Positions 12,291 through 24,159 of a stretch of 64,000 nt of DNA are shown here, piece after piece. Within the stretch, counting starts at the first letter, position 1. Every line of letters begins with the position of its first letter. The stretch spans positions 2,542,001 to 2,606,000 of the forward strand of contig NC_070562.1 of NCBI RefSeq assembly GCF_026914185.1. The letters run 5' to 3'. Under the pieces are notes generated by a model. The model did not search any database. It worked only from the letters and a program-made list of their open reading frames with translations, and had not been told where the DNA came from. A program made the position numbers and the translations under genes. Source of the DNA: Puccinia triticina (Eukaryota > Basidiomycota > Pucciniomycetes > Pucciniales > Pucciniaceae).

Positions 12291-12646
12291 CTCAAGCCTT
12301 TCCCAAAGGTTATTTAAATCAAGGCTGAATGGACCATCAATGTGCACATTCAACAGTGAATGTGCATGAAAGGTCATGATGTAATTATGTGGAGTTAAAA
12401 ATTCAATGGGAGTTACACTGGAGTATGCTGCATGCCAATTGCTAGAGTTTTTCTTGTAGTGCTGCATGCAAGTGTCAGTGAGTGTGTGAGATGATGGTAT
12501 CATGGGTTTTCAAAGCATTCACCAGAAATTTTTGCCTTCAAAGCACCCTTCCAACCAGGGATGAAGCATGGGGGGAAAAGGGAAATGATGAAGATGAAGC
12601 TATACTTCTTATTTTTCATTTTTTGTAACATACCACACAAAAAGAG
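12291..12646. other. CACTA-type subterminal sequence and end; no gene
   Basis: Position 12461 is the outer base of a CACTACAAGAAAAAC end read on the minus strand. The word GCTGCATGC is repeated on either side of it (about 12427 and 12460). The rest shows no gene. Confidence 0.4.
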
Positions 12647-13176
12647 AGTTGGAAAAACTGTAAATATTGACTCAGAACACAAAGAATCAAGGTGGAGGCG
12701 AATTGATGAGCTGGGAGGCTCAAGAGAGAGGACAGTGAGTTGGGAAGCTCACTTGATGCAGTTCAATGAAGGTGCGGGAAAAGAGAGAGGAGAACCAATG
12801 GTGCTATTGCTCTGCGTTAGGCTAGACTAAAATAGACTAGATACACAAGGCTGACATGTGGTTGAAGCAACAATGAATATGAAGAGAAAATGAATAGAAG
12901 GGAATGGAACCTGGTGGAATCTCAGGATGAGAGACAGGTGACATACAAGCTATCACAGGCAAGGCAGAGCATGCGCACGAGAGAATCACATCAAATGGAA
13001 AACTAAACATACAGGTACAGGCAGGGATCAATGTCACAGGACTGTAGAGACAAGATAGTATGACCAAAGTAAGAGGGAAAGTCAGGTGGGGAGCAAGCAT
13101 CAGAAGTGAAGAGATGACAACCAAGGACTCTGAGGAGGAAATTTAATGAGGCAGAAGGAGGATGAGAAATCCAACA
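12647..13176 (-). repeat. Decayed solo LTR, second member of the 42.5-kb LTR family
   Basis: Read on the minus strand from 13176 it begins TGTTGGATTT and aligns with the solo LTR at 42548-43072 in the same order: 'TTCTGCCTC', 'ATATTCATTG', 'CATTGGTTCTTCC'-like, 'CCGCACCTTCATT', 'CTCTCTCTTGAGCC' and 'CTGAGTCAA'. The 3' end is diverged (CCAACTC instead of CCAACA). It is much more diverged than a recent copy and no target duplication is visible. Confidence 0.6.
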
Positions 13177-13191
13177 AAAACAACTCCTGTT

Positions 13192-13286
13192 TTTTAGGAA
13201 AACAACTCCCATACGTCACAAGGACCAAATTGCAACCTGGTCCAGACGTCAACCTAGCCCCTTTTTTGGGAGTTGTTTTCCTAAAA
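13192..13286. mobile_element. 95-bp foldback MITE
   Basis: Arms of 19 bp, TTTTAGGAAAACAACTCCC at 13192-13210 and its exact complement at 13268-13286, enclose about 57 bp that is itself partly self-complementary (ACGTC...GACGT, GGACC...GGTCC). If the TA next to GGAAAACAACTCCC is a target duplication, this would be a Tc1/mariner-type MITE; that is inference. Confidence 0.6.
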
Positions 13287-14660
13287 CGGATTATTTTTTG
13301 GGATCATTGCGACTAATTATTTATACTAGAGTTTAAGGCGGCTACGCCGCTGCAGGGAATAAGCCCCCAGCACTCAATCCCCCTGACTCTGGCACATACA
13401 CAAGCCATCCTGGAGTAAATATATTTCATTTCAAATGTGAGCAGTCCCACTCCAGAAAGGAAGCCGTACATTCCTAAGAGCTCTGCACAGGGGTAAGTGA
13501 ACAAGGAATTTATTGTTGTATCACTTACATTACATTGAAAGTGATATATGGCTACCAATAGGCCTAGCGGCTAGGCTAGTCTTGAGGTGAGGAGAAGGCA
13601 TGGTGGATGTAGTGAAAGTTGAGCAATGGCTGTATATGATGGGGGAGGGAAAATTATTTGAAGGAATAAAATTTGAGAAAGGCTTGATTATCACCTCAAC
13701 TTCAAGCTTCCTTTGAACTTCTGGAAGGTTTTAGATTTTTATTGTAGTGTAAGTTGAAGTGTGAAATCTCTTTTCCATCAGCCCCCTCATTGTTGCACAA
13801 ATTTCCTCCTTACAGCAGGAGCATCTCTCAAGAGTAGCACCACATTAAACATTGCATGCAATATTAGGTATGTTCTCCACAGTTTACATAAACATTGTGG
13901 GTACAGTCCTTGCATTTGTTTCAGGTTGGCTACAGCAGCCACAATGTCACATCTTTTTTGCTGTTTGATTTGAGGGACTTCCACAATGTCACACATCACC
14001 CTCTTCTGTGCAAGACACAGCAGTTTAATTAATGGAATTGCCCAACCACAAAAAATACAAGTTTTTACACTTTTGCAGAATTTTCACCCCTAAACCAACT
14101 CTTCCCGTCACATTTTGCGCGCAATGAATCTCATAAATGATTGATTGTTTCCCACGTTGATTTTTTTCCCACTTAGTTATTGTAAAAGATGGAAATATGA
14201 GTTTAAATGGTTTGTCACTATGTTAAAAGGCCCACTCACCATACCTTGACATGCCTTCTCACGCAAAATTATTAATATTGATTGACAACACAAAGATAAT
14301 TGAAACAATCATGGATGCCATTCAACGACTTCTATATACACCAAATTGACGTAATGGCAATCTGTGCAACACAGGGGGCCAAAGAGTTCCTTGCCTGACG
14401 CTTTCTTTTGGTGATTTATAAGAGCTTTATTGATTTGGGGGAAGTGAGGCAGAAAGAGTTTTTTTCCCTTTCTTGCCTCAACCAAGGGGTAGAAATGAGT
14501 GTATTTTGACCACAAAGCAAAGAAGGTGTGGGTTTTGGGCGCAAACCCATGAAATCAAGGTTTTGTAGGAGCCTGAGCCGCGCACAGCCCCCACACTCCG
14601 TAGAAGACAAGTGTAAATCAAAACAAACTACTCAATCTCCACACTGCGACGTTCACCAAT
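13287..14660. other. No gene seen; an isolated TIR-like motif at 13326
   Basis: This is AT-rich sequence with no supportable gene. ACTAGAGTTTAAGGCGGC at about 13325, followed by a GCGGCTACGCCGC palindrome, resembles (read inverted) the sequence at 39351-39395. A matching end was not found nearby. About 13690-13750 carries TATCACCTCAA and AAGCTTCCTTTGA phrases also seen at 45745-45775. Confidence 0.4.
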
Positions 14661-14669
14661 ATTGCCTTT

Positions 14670-15814
14670 TTTCTGGCCACATTGCCTTGGACATACAGCC
14701 TGATGTAGAGCCGCTACCAGCGGGAGGTCCACCTCCCTAGGGTGCAGACGTCCTCGACACTCATGCCCAATGCAAGTCTTAGCAAGGCGCCGCCTACACA
14801 AAAACTATGTCCAAGTATCCCGGCGTGACCCTTTTGGGCAAGGGCCGTCCGTACCCAAGATAAAACATCCTTCTTTGTCAAATGGAACCATTTGCCGCCT
14901 TTGAGGTATCCAAAAAGGAAGGTCCTGGAAGAGTCGGTCCCAGAAAGTCGTCGCCTGAGCGCGGCCACCGGGCACAGGATGCCCTGTTGTTTAGTCAGGA
15001 AGATCAGCTGGGGCGGTTTTTGTCGAGGGTAGCTGGGTGACAGTTGCCACGTCCCCCATGGCCTTGTCAACGGAGAAAGCCACGTCCAACGTCAGTAGGG
15101 ACGCCGACGAGGTGTAGGTGATCAAAGAAAGAGAGTTAGAGACTGGACTGACCTGGGAGCAACAGGATTGGACATCACCGTCCATGTTCTCAACTTTGAA
15201 CTGGCGCGCTTGACGACGGTGAATTCACGCTTGGCGTTCATGAGGAACCATTCGACCAACAGGACAAAGGCCGCGGGGGGGTTATTTGTGGTTTTGGATG
15301 GTTTCTGGCTGCTGCTGAGGGGGATGAGCGCTGGAAAAATGCTGAGGCTGGTGGCCGTAGCCTGGCAACTGTGCTCGTTCAGCAGGGTGGTCAGTCTTCT
15401 GGGGTGTGGCTAGTGTGTGTGTGTGTGTATGCTTACTTGGTCTGTTGATGCCTGCTCCATCTTCTTGTTCTTCTTGTTTGTCATTGTCTTCTTCTTCTCC
15501 TGCTTAATGGTTTCGTAATATCAAGTAGGAGACAGTTAAGTTAGCTGACCACAGATGGCCAAGTGGCTAGCGGAGCGGATGAAGCTGGCCGAGTTCTCCC
15601 GCTTGGGCCGAGCGACTGTGGCAGCTAGGTCGCGGGGCCAGTGGGGCGGATTGTTCCAGAAGAAGTGCGGGAGGGGTGCGCCTGGGCTGTCGTGATTGTT
15701 GGACAGAGGGGGGCGTGCTGAAGGTGTGGCATGGGGCGTGCCTGGTTGGTGTTCGCCACGGCAACGGGCGGGCGTGGTATCAGTAGCGTCCCCAAGGCGG
15801 TTACAGGTTGGCAA
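14670..15814 (-). pseudogene. Tyrosine recombinase remnant (Crypton/DIRS-type)
   Basis: Minus-strand frame 15070-14714 reads ILCPVAALRRRLSGTDSS, then GHSFCVGGALLRLALG, VEDVCTLGRWTS, then a TAG, then RLYIRLY. This is the C-terminal catalytic core of a fungal tyrosine recombinase: the HxxR box, the conserved W and the nucleophile Tyr appear in order. The box reads H-S-F-C (codon 14798-14800, TGT), so the expected catalytic Arg is lost, consistent with CGT to TGT. Upstream pieces at about 15185-15070 and 15536-15814 lie in other frames and may be broken N-terminal exons (NSASFIRSASHLA). The gene is dead. The copia element has inserted 150 bp to its right. Confidence 0.65.
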
Positions 15815-15963
15815 GGTGTGGTGCGGTGCTGCTGGTGGGTATATAAGGGGAGGGAAGTGGAAAGATGGATCTGCAGGGGATTCGGTTTTGTCCGCCCCCT
15901 CCCTGGGAGGCCCCTAACTGCTTGGTTAGGCCCCCCCTGGCTAGTTTACCAACCGGCCCACTT
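15815..15963. other. Left flank of the copia insertion; no gene
   Basis: GC-rich sequence with no identified gene. Its last five bases (CACTT, 15959-15963) are the left copy of the target duplication. Confidence 0.5.
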
Positions 15964-16106
15964 TGTTAGGACATGAGTATGCTTATACACATAGTCCTAT
16001 AGATAGTCGACTACGGCGCAGATATGCTTGTACATAGATCACTATATATAGCTCTCTCTCTCTCTCTTGACATGCAATACAATGAATGTGCACTTCCATC
16101 ACAACA
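15964..16106 (+). repeat. 5' LTR of the copia element
   Basis: 143 bp starting TGTTAGGACATGAG and ending CATCACAACA. It contains a TATATATAG stretch and a CT microsatellite. It differs from the 3' LTR at two sites, TTGACATG versus TCGACATG and TACAATG versus TACGATG. Both are CpG-type transitions. Confidence 0.93.
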
Positions 16107-16118
16107 GGTCATGAGCCC
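16107..16118 (+). promoter_or_regulatory. Primer-binding site, half-tRNA type
   Basis: GGTCATGAGCCC follows the LTR without a gap. Its complement, GGGCTCATGACC, matches the anticodon stem-loop of eukaryotic initiator tRNA-Met (GGGCTCATAACC) with one difference. Priming from a tRNA cut in the anticodon loop is known for Drosophila copia, so the same mechanism is inferred. Confidence 0.7.
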
Positions 16119-16476
16119 TTAAAGTTTTTCGCTCAACACGGAACTTTGGTCATTTATCAAAAACACAAAGTTCCTTTCAATCATACATACTTTTCTTTCC
16201 CATCATCAATCCCAGTAGCAACGTGAAGGTTGCGAGGTACCAACAAGATTGAACCCTTGTTGCGAGTTAAAAAACGTTCTCATTATCCGCCTTGTCAAGA
16301 TTTCGCTTTCTCCTGGCCAGTTTAGGCATATCTTAAAGTACGGACGGATAACAAGTCCTGAGTATTTTCTTGCTTCTTTGGTTCAACCTTGTAAACGTAC
16401 GAGGCTTCCAAGACTCGCCTACTCGACTTTGTTTCTCTAAAATTCATAAATCTTTCTCCCCAAATTATCCTATACC

Positions 16477-19400
16477 ATGTCCGATCTACCCAATCCTACA
16501 CCTCCATCAAATAATTCACCTATCGATTCTCAAAACCATATTCAACCTCCTTCGCCAAGCATACAAGCTCAAACCGGCTTGCTCACTTCATCCCACATCC
16601 GCAACCAACAAATCCAAGGCTTAGACGCCCTCACTATTCCTTTTCTTGCTCTGCCCACCTCATCCCCACACCACCCCGACAACAAAAAACCCATCGCCAA
16701 CAAACCTACTCGACAACCTACTCCCCCGATCCCTCACTATCACTTCACCCCTACACCTTTCAATTCTTCCGCACCCCCCCAATCTTCATCCTCCTCCACC
16801 AACCCAACACCCACCGTAACTCCATCTCATCCCCCCGTCTCAACTCCTGCGGCTACCACGGCTACTGATAACACGGTTTCCCCAACCCCAATCACTACGA
16901 AAAAAGACATAAATCACGAGACACCCCCTCACATGATCCAGACCCAGCCCGTGCCAGCCACAAATCCGTCTATGCCGGACTTCGCCAACTCGCCCGCCGG
17001 TTATTATCCTCCCTTTCCCTACATGTCTTACCCCTACCCGTACCACCATCTCCCCTACGGTTTTCCACAAAACCAATCTCCCGTGACACCTTCTCCCAAT
17101 CCCGTTCAACACCCCGCTTTCCCGGTCAGCCATCCCCAAGCACAACTCCCACCTCCAGCTACTCAGACTCGGCAGGAGACCCTAGATCGCGCCATTGAAG
17201 ACACTCGTAATCGACGTTTTGCCGAGGAAGATTGCCGCAACACAAGGTCCAACATATCTTCCGCAATCAAACTGATTCGAGAACGTGATATACTCCTAGC
17301 GGACGGCAGTAATTTCCGCAAATGGGCCCGCCGACTTTGAGAACTCGCATCCCAGGTCTTGTACAATGCCGATTTTTTCGACAAACCGACCACCAACATC
17401 CATCACGAGAAGATTGGCCGGGCTATTCTTCTCCACTCCATCGACTCGTCTCTTGAGGACGGCATCTCCTCGATATCAACCTGTCATGAAGGTTTCAAGA
17501 ACATCAAATCCCGCTTCAACTCGGTCTGCCGGGCCGCACAAATCTCGACCCTGGACGCACTTCTGAAAATCGACCCCGACTCGTTTGCGACTTCGGCTGC
17601 TTGTGGCGCTCGAATGAACGATCTCATAACCGATTTGAAAGATCTGAACATTGCCTTCACCGTGGACAACATCCTCGGACTCCTTTTTCAGCGGAACCAA
17701 CAATCGGGTCCAGTTAAGCAAGAAATGGCTCAGCGTGTCGAGCACATCATGTATACGGACGCTCTTCACACGGCACCGACGTTTGAGAAGCTCCTGAAGA
17801 TGTACAATGTTTGTCGCAACCAGGTTGCTCTTTCCGACTCCGGTGGTAACAACTCTCTTTTCCCTGACATCCAAAGCCCACACCATATGATTGCCGACGC
17901 CCCGGCGGAAATTTTAGAGCCAGAGGCAACAGTGAACAATGATGATGTTGCTGTGAACGCTGCACGACCCAATAACAACTGTCATATATGCCGACAGCCG
18001 GGTCATTGGTCCAACTCCTGCCCCGCAAGGACCAAACCTGTCCCACAGAAATCCGGTAACACCTCCAACTTTCGAAGTGCCCCACAATATTCTTCTCCGT
18101 CGTATCTCCCCTACTGTCCTATTGTTGTTGCCCCGAACTTCACACCCTATGGACAACACATTTTCCCCGGCAACCCAGGTTACCAGCCGGTCTTTGCGCC
18201 GCACAACAATTCCATTCCCCCCAATCCTCCTCACTCTTGCATTAACAACCAATCTTATGATTCCTACAAACCCAACTATGCAACCCAGAAGCCCGCCGTA
18301 TCGGCAAAGAACATTGATGTTGGGAACATTGAGGACGAGATTGCTGAGCTCCAAATGACCGGAGAAGCTACAGCGGAAGCCATTGGGCTTGGCTCGAACG
18401 TCATCACTGACACGGGCGCTACTAATCATCTTACTGGAGACAGGTTTGCTCTTTTTAACTTTAAACTCCTCCAGAAACCTATCCCCCTGAGAGTAGCAAC
18501 TGACAGTTGCAACGAATGTATCACAGGGGTGGGGACAATGGTTTTTCCTGGAAAGAGTGGAATGACCATCTCCGTTAACGGGGTTATGTTCTGTGAGCAA
18601 GCAAATGCCACCCTTATCTCCCCTTCCGCACTCCGTCATGCTAATGTGTCCATTAGCTATGACACCTCTTCAGATACCTTCCTCTTCCGATCAAGCGATG
18701 ACCGAATCCTCCTTGAGAGCAAACTTGACCCAACCGGTCGATGTTGGACACTCCCGCGGCCTATATCTCGGACTCCGTCCGACGGATCCCGCCTAATCCA
18801 ACCACCCATCTCTAAATCCGTTTCTATTCCCAATGTTATGCCTTCCTCGTATGATCACCTTGCTGCAACCCCTGTTCCCTCCAATGTTGATGACAAGACT
18901 TCTGAATTTATCTTCTCCTATCCCATCGACAAACAAAGTTTCAATTGGCATGAATCTGACCTCACAAAAGATGAAATGAAACTACTTTTTTGGCACCGAG
19001 TTTTTGGGCATGCCGGACTACGTCGCATCCAAAAGATGATTAAGTTGAACCTCGGCGTAGGACTTCCCACTAATCTCCCTAAAGGGGATATTAAGTGTCC
19101 AGTTTGCATGATTGCTAAAGGCACTTGGACCAACACTCTACTCCCCACTTTCAGGCCAGTAGGCACCCTGGACATCATTGCCTGCGATCTGATGGGTCCT
19201 TTCGAGATTCCGACCTTTGGAGACGGGAAATATATCCTCGCCATTCGAGATATTGCTACGTCTTATAGCGAAATTAAGATAATGTCAAAAAAGAGTGAGG
19301 CCACTCAATTGCTAATCGACCAAGTTCTACGTTTTGAAACAGCTACAGGCAAACGAGTCAGATGCATCCAATCTGATAACGGCGGGGAGTTTGAAACAAA

Positions 19401-21642
19401 AATTCTAGCTGATTTCATCAAAAAGAAAGGCATCAAGGCGGAGAGATCGCTCCCATACCACCATTACCAGAATGGGGCTATCGAACGGTACAACAGGACA
19501 GTCTCCGACATGGGAAGAGCGGTGCTCACTGACAGCCACCTACCGCGGAGCTTTTGGGGATTCGCGTTTCTGTGGGCCAACTACACGCTCAACAGGGTTC
19601 CGAACAAAGTAAGTGGTAATCAAACACCTTTTCAGGCGTTCTACGGCTATAAACCAACCCTCGACCACATGAGAGTGTTTGGATGCCGCGCTTTTGTGCT
19701 GACCCCACCAGAAAAGCGAAAGCGTTTGGATGACAGGGCCCTCTAGGCGCGAGTCATAGGTTATGTTGACGGTGGAAAGGGCTGGATGCTCTGGGTTCCT
19801 TCCACTAACAAGATTGTTGTTTCAGCATGGGTCCAATTTGCGGATGATCCTTTGAAGCTGACAACAGGCAACAAAAAAGCCACTTCTGTTATAGATCCTA
19901 GACTAACCGGTGCCCAGGTACATACTCCACAACACCAGATAGATCCCCAAATCCGCCCGGATGTCAAAGCCTTCCGTTTTGTAATGGCGTGTCAGCTTGG
20001 GAATTTTGTTGCCGAAGAAACTTTTGAAAGTCAGGAGAAGCTTCAGGACGAACTGGATCAGAAGACCAAGTCACCCAATATTCCAACCCCAAAGAACTAC
20101 AAGGACATCTTGAAACATCCAGAAAGAGAAGCATGGCTCAAAGCAATTCAGGAAGAGCTACAGAATCTCTTTTGACATGAGATCTGGACTATTGAACTCG
20201 TGCCCGACGGAAGACGTGTCATGGGAGCTCAATGGGTATTTGTCGAGAAGCGGACGGCGGACGGCAAATTCATCAAATTGAAGGCTAGGTACGTAGCAAA
20301 AGGCTATGCTCAAATAGCCGGTGTTGAATTCCTCGATACATTCGCGCCTACGGCAACTTTTGTCTCCCTGCGTCTTCTACTGACGATCGCAGCCAAATGC
20401 AACTGGCCCGTTTATTCTTTTGATTTTGTAGCGGCCTACCTTCATTTGCCGATAGATGAGGAGATATGGGTCAGGCCCCCGGAAGGCCTCAATGTGCCGA
20501 AAGGGTACACGTGCAAACTCCAGAAAGCCCTCTATGGCACGAAACAGGCTGCTAGATGTTGGTGGAAACATCTTCAAAAGAAACTCAAAGATCTGGGTTA
20601 TACCCCCAGCCAGTTTGACAGCTCACTTTACATCTTACAGCATTCGTCGCATAAGGGTGCGATCTGGGTACACGTTGACGACGGTGTTGTTTTGGGTTCT
20701 AGTGACAAAATACTCCGCCAGCTAGAGAAAGATCTTCAGGATTGTCTCGAGATCAAATGGCAATCCGGGGTGGAGACGATTGTGGGTGTTGAAGTCACAA
20801 GAGGTACAGGAAGTTTTTCTCTCCGTCAAAAGAAACTAATTGACAAGATACTTGAGGATCATTGGGATAAAAAATCCCTTGCCAAAACCCCTCTCCCTAC
20901 TAATTACAGTGCGGAAACAGAGAATCCCGATGGTGATCCTACACAATCGTCGGCGTATCTCTCAGTGGTTGGCGGACTCAGCTATCTGGCAGTTGGTACA
21001 AGACCTGACATAGCATTCGCGGTCAACTACATGGCCAGATTCAGTGCATGTCCCGCTCCCGTCCACTGGAAAGCACTACGACATGTTGTAAACTACCTGG
21101 CGAACACCAAAGACCGTTTCCTTCAGATCAATCCCCGGGATTCGGACAAACCTCTCAAGTGCTATAGCGACGCGGGTTGGGGCGGTGAGTTCCAGCGATC
21201 ATCTTATGGGATTTTTCTGAGTTTTTATGGAGCCCCCATTCTATGGATAGCCAGACGACTACACACAGTAGCAGCATCGACGTGTCAAGCTGAGTACATG
21301 GCGCTTGGCATGGCGACAAGGCAGCTACTGTGGGTACAACAACTGATTGAAGATATCCTAGGACACAAGTTTGTGGGACATCTTTTCTGCGACAATGAGT
21401 CAGCAATAAGGGTAGGAAAAGACGATAGCTCCAATAAAAGAACAAGACATACGGACAGGGAATTTTATATTACTAACCAAGCACTTTTTGAAAAGAAAGC
21501 AGTTTTGTCATGGGTTCCCACGGATCAACAGCTAGCCGATATACTTACCAAGGCATTAACTCCAGATAAACATGAGTTTCTTGCCGGTAAGGTCCTAGGC
21601 GCACAACAGAGCACTTCGCCTGGTCGACAGGGGGGGTGTTAG
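16477..21642 (+). pseudogene. Copia gag-pol polyprotein with three in-frame stops
   Basis: One frame from ATG 16477 to a TAG at 21640-21642, formed by the first bases of the 3' LTR. The N-terminal third is proline-rich Gag. Then come the zinc knuckle CHICRQPGHWSNSC (17980-18021), protease DTGA (18409-18420), integrase zinc domain (HRVFGHAG...CPVCMIAK, 18995-19120), integrase DDE core (CDLMGPF, QSDNGGEF, NGAIERYN; 19180-19493), RT (FAPTATFVSLR; VHVDDGVV near 20670) and RNase H (CYSDAGWGGE near 21160; CDNESA near 21388). Stops are TGA 17338-17340, TAG 19744-19746 and TGA 20173-20175; the two TGAs fit CGA decay. There is no frameshift, so the coding frame is otherwise preserved. Confidence 0.93.
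21627..21636 (+). promoter_or_regulatory. Polypurine tract of the copia element
   Basis: ACAGGGGGGG sits directly before the TGTT of the 3' LTR, as expected for the plus-strand primer. The miniature element at 49675-50029 has ACAGGGGGTG in the same place. Confidence 0.75.
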
Positions 21643-21779
21643 GACATGAGTATGCTTATACACATAGTCCTATAGATAGTCGACTACGGCGCAGATATGC
21701 TTGTACATAGATCACTATATATAGCTCTCTCTCTCTCTCTCGACATGCAATACGATGAATGTGCACTTCCATCACAACA
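21637..21779 (+). repeat. 3' LTR of the copia element
   Basis: 143 bp, same ends as the 5' LTR, followed by the CACTT target duplication. At the two variable positions it keeps CG where the 5' LTR has TG or CA. Confidence 0.93.
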
Positions 21780-21784
21780 CACTT

Positions 21785-22140
21785 TTGCTCGTTGCTCCGG
21801 CACAGCTGGAGGGTCATCCATAGGGCCTTCGGGCTTCTGGGGATATTCAACGTGCCAAGTGAGAATAATGGGGAATTTTTGGCACCTGTGACACTATTAT
21901 TCTACGGCTATTGACCGATGATAATTAGTCCTCATCACCGGTTAGAAGCCGAAACAATGTGGAGCTGACCGCGCCAGCTCTTAAAGCTTAGTCAGCTAGC
22001 TCACACAGCTGGGTGCGAGGCTGGTTCGAGGCTACCCAGCTCTGTCAGCTCTGATAATTTAAAAAGCTGCCTCAAGCCCTCGTTTCGACCAGCTCCATCA
22101 GCTCAGTCAGCTCAGAACTCACCAACCTGGTTCAGCCAAC
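21785..22140. other. No gene; AGCTC-word-rich segment
   Basis: About 21960-22130 contains many CAGCTC, GTCAGCT and AGCTCAG words. The phrase GTCAGCTCAGAACTCACC, read inverted, resembles the AGCTGAG words of the satellite at 33583-34560. No gene is visible. Confidence 0.45.
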
Positions 22141-22371
22141 TTGCTTAACCCCCATTCCGACGCATCCTCCAAGGAAAAGTCAGAGTCCAACCTCTCACTC
22201 GGACCAATCCAGCAATCTCAAGTGCAAAATCTCCGACCCCAAGGCGCAGACCACCCAACTGATACTCTTCTAGCCAATCGATCAAATTTCAATCAATGGA
22301 AGCAAGCCCTCAACTGCACTATTCATCTGACGCTAGGCCATGTGAACTTACAGGCTAATCACACTGGTTAG
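22141..22371 (+). CDS. Short ORF, possible Gag fragment
   Basis: A 76-codon frame containing LLANRSNFNQWKQALNC, which resembles the 'SNF..W...L' opening of copia Gag proteins in fungi. It lacks a zinc knuckle and any pol sequence downstream. It is probably the remnant of another retroelement; function cannot be assigned. Confidence 0.25.
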   Translation: MLNPHSDASSKEKSESNLSLGPIQQSQVQNLRPQGADHPTDTLLANRSNFNQWKQALNCTIHLTLGHVNLQANHTG

Positions 22372-22559
22372 CCTGCCTTGACAGCCCAAGAATCCTTGTT
22401 GCTTTTATTTCAAACGCAAGTGACTGACCATATTTTGACCCCTTTTCTGTTTCCCCCTTAGACCTCAACAGTCCCTCCAATCTGCGCCATCATTGAACTT
22501 GCCCCAAAGCGTCAACTGGATGTCATCAATCATCAAAAGCCAGCGATCTGTTTTCGTCA

Positions 22560-23680
22560 TACAGAATTCAGAAAATGTTCATGTCCAGGCGCACAGGCAC
22601 CACAAGCCTCCACACCCCATGCAAGATACCAGCACATGAACCTCTTCGCCTGTATCCACGGTTTCGACGGTGTGAACCTGCCCAATAGACATCGGCTGAA
22701 AGCCATCAACGCGCTCGCCCTCCTCGCCGCTGGCAACCTCTCCCTCCACGAGCTCGGCCAGCTGCCAGAAGTGTACCCGCTCCCAGGCATCCACACTCGC
22801 TCTTCACACTGCCATCCTCCGTCAGAACGACGCCCATCAACTTCCACCCGTCCACTCCCAGGAAGAGCCAGCCCAGCCCCCAGCAGACTTGGCCCCCGTC
22901 CTGCTATTGGTCCTTGCTGTACCCCATCAAGCGCCGACTGGTCCTCTTCCTCTGGCAAGACGGCAGGCTCAAGCCCAAGGAGATCGGCCTGCTCCACCAG
23001 GCCCACTCGCTCGTCTTTGCAAGCCCGCTCAGCTTCTTTCGCGGCTATTCCACCGGCAACTATGCCTCCATCACCCTCGGCGTGCCCACCCACAGCCAGG
23101 AGACAATCAGCCACCAGATTTCCGACCGGTTCCCCTCGCCGATCAGCAGTGGACTCTGTAGCTTGGCCTTCAAGACTTCTGGCCTAGCCGCCCTCTGCGG
23201 CCTCGCCGGCTCTCACAAAGTCGCACGCGATGCCTTCTTCAGCCGCCGACCGCCGACCGACGAGCTTCTCAGCATCAAGGATGAACACCACCAATTCGGG
23301 GCCGACCTACGTCCATAACGGGACTCAACACGAAAAGAAGAGCCGCACCGGGATTCCCTACCATAACCATCCGCCCAGCCTCGGCTCCACCAGCCTGCCC
23401 GGATTGTCCATTGGCAACCACTCCTACAGCTCCTCGCTCGACTTCTATCTCCCCAACAACCTGCCAATCGGCCATCCCCCCTGGCCCAATTTCAACAACA
23501 AGCTCCACTATTTCCACCACATACATCATCACCAGCTCAACATCCGCTGGCCGCGCACCGGCATCGACATCGCAGCGCGCCAGACCATCCTCCACACTGC
23601 CTGCCTCATTGGGCCGCATCGCGCCTGGGTGCCTGTCAGCACCGTCAAAGAACTTGGCCAACACATGATCATCGAGTAGG
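22560..23680 (+). other. GC-rich exon-like ORFs, unknown protein(s), probably broken
   Basis: The composition is much richer in GC than the neighbours. Coding-like stretches lie in different plus frames: MNLFACIHGFDGVNLP from 22636; RLVLFLWQDGRLKPKEIG to about 23315; and SLDFYLPNNLPIGHPPW to the stop at 23677-23679. I recognise no domain. The frame changes have no clear splice signals, so either an intron-rich gene or a captured, decayed gene is possible. Confidence 0.35.
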
Positions 23681-23736
23681 GCTGGATCCAGCCGCCCGAA
23701 TACAAAAGTGAGAGAAAAAAAATCTTTTTAAGTTTT

Positions 23737-23967
23737 TTGTTATCTGCAAAAGTTGACTTTCTGGATACAGCATGTATTGAGCTCTTTTTGCAGACTTTGC
23801 CGGCGTCAGAGATTGGGCGCCATGTGATGTTGGTCGATCTTCGTTATCATGGACAAAGTTCCGGTTCTGCGCCGGGTGCCTACGGAAGAAGGCATGGTGG
23901 CGAGCGGGCCGACCATGGAGAGAGAGGCCGGCAAGGGCTGTGGAGACTCGGATCTGTAGATGGGTGA
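23737..23967 (+). pseudogene. Alpha/beta-hydrolase-like exon fragment
   Basis: The frame includes RHVMLVDLRYHGQSSGSAPG, which matches the strand-3 and following loop of alpha/beta hydrolases (VxxDxRGHGxS; the ABHD11/YbfF type often reads DLRxHGxS). No nucleophile GxSxG motif or catalytic His follows in a continuous frame. It is a single captured exon or a gene ruin. Confidence 0.4.
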
Positions 23968-24159
23968 GGCGATGGCGCAGAAGCCGGCGAGTAGGAGGCT
24001 CCAGAGATGGCAAGGGAGGGTTTAGGGGCCACGTAGCTGGTGGGTGGGCCTGCTCTGAGTCTACACTGCCTCCCCACTCCAGCTTCCGGCCAGCGGCCTC
24101 TCCCCGCTGGATCAATGCCACCATTGTAAACACCCTCAGCTCATCATACTTCCTCTTTT

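Larger units (their letters stand above)
1966..12461. mobile_element. Candidate CACTA-type (Plavaka-like) element carrying two divergent genes
   Basis: Position 1966 starts CACTGCAAGAAAAACT and 12461 ends (read on the minus strand) CACTACAAGAAAAACT. Inside both ends a related subterminal phrase follows: CATGCAAGATACTCC on the left and CATGCAGCATACTCC on the right. CACTR ends are the hallmark of CACTA/EnSpm elements, and the interval contains a Plavaka-like transposase plus a divergent second gene. Against a single intact unit: the 3-bp flanks differ (TAT versus CTG), so no target duplication is visible, and other repeats (3341-4138, 11733-12290) lie inside. Two different insertions of one family remain possible. 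Confidence 0.45.
15964..21779 (+). mobile_element. Complete Ty1/copia LTR retrotransposon
   Basis: A 5.8-kb element with two 143-bp LTRs and a perfect 5-bp target duplication, CACTT, at 15959-15963 and 21780-21784. It has a primer-binding site directly after the 5' LTR, a single gag-pol frame in the order gag, protease, integrase, reverse transcriptase, RNase H (integrase before RT defines the copia order), and a polypurine tract next to the 3' LTR. The LTRs differ at only two positions seen by eye, so the insertion is young. Three stop codons nevertheless interrupt the frame, so this copy cannot make a full polyprotein. Confidence 0.95.

Noticed and set aside
23669..24133. Minus-strand ORF of 154 codons
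   Set aside because: It lies opposite the alpha/beta-hydrolase-like exon, is proline/arginine-rich as expected from GC-rich antisense, and shows no domain.
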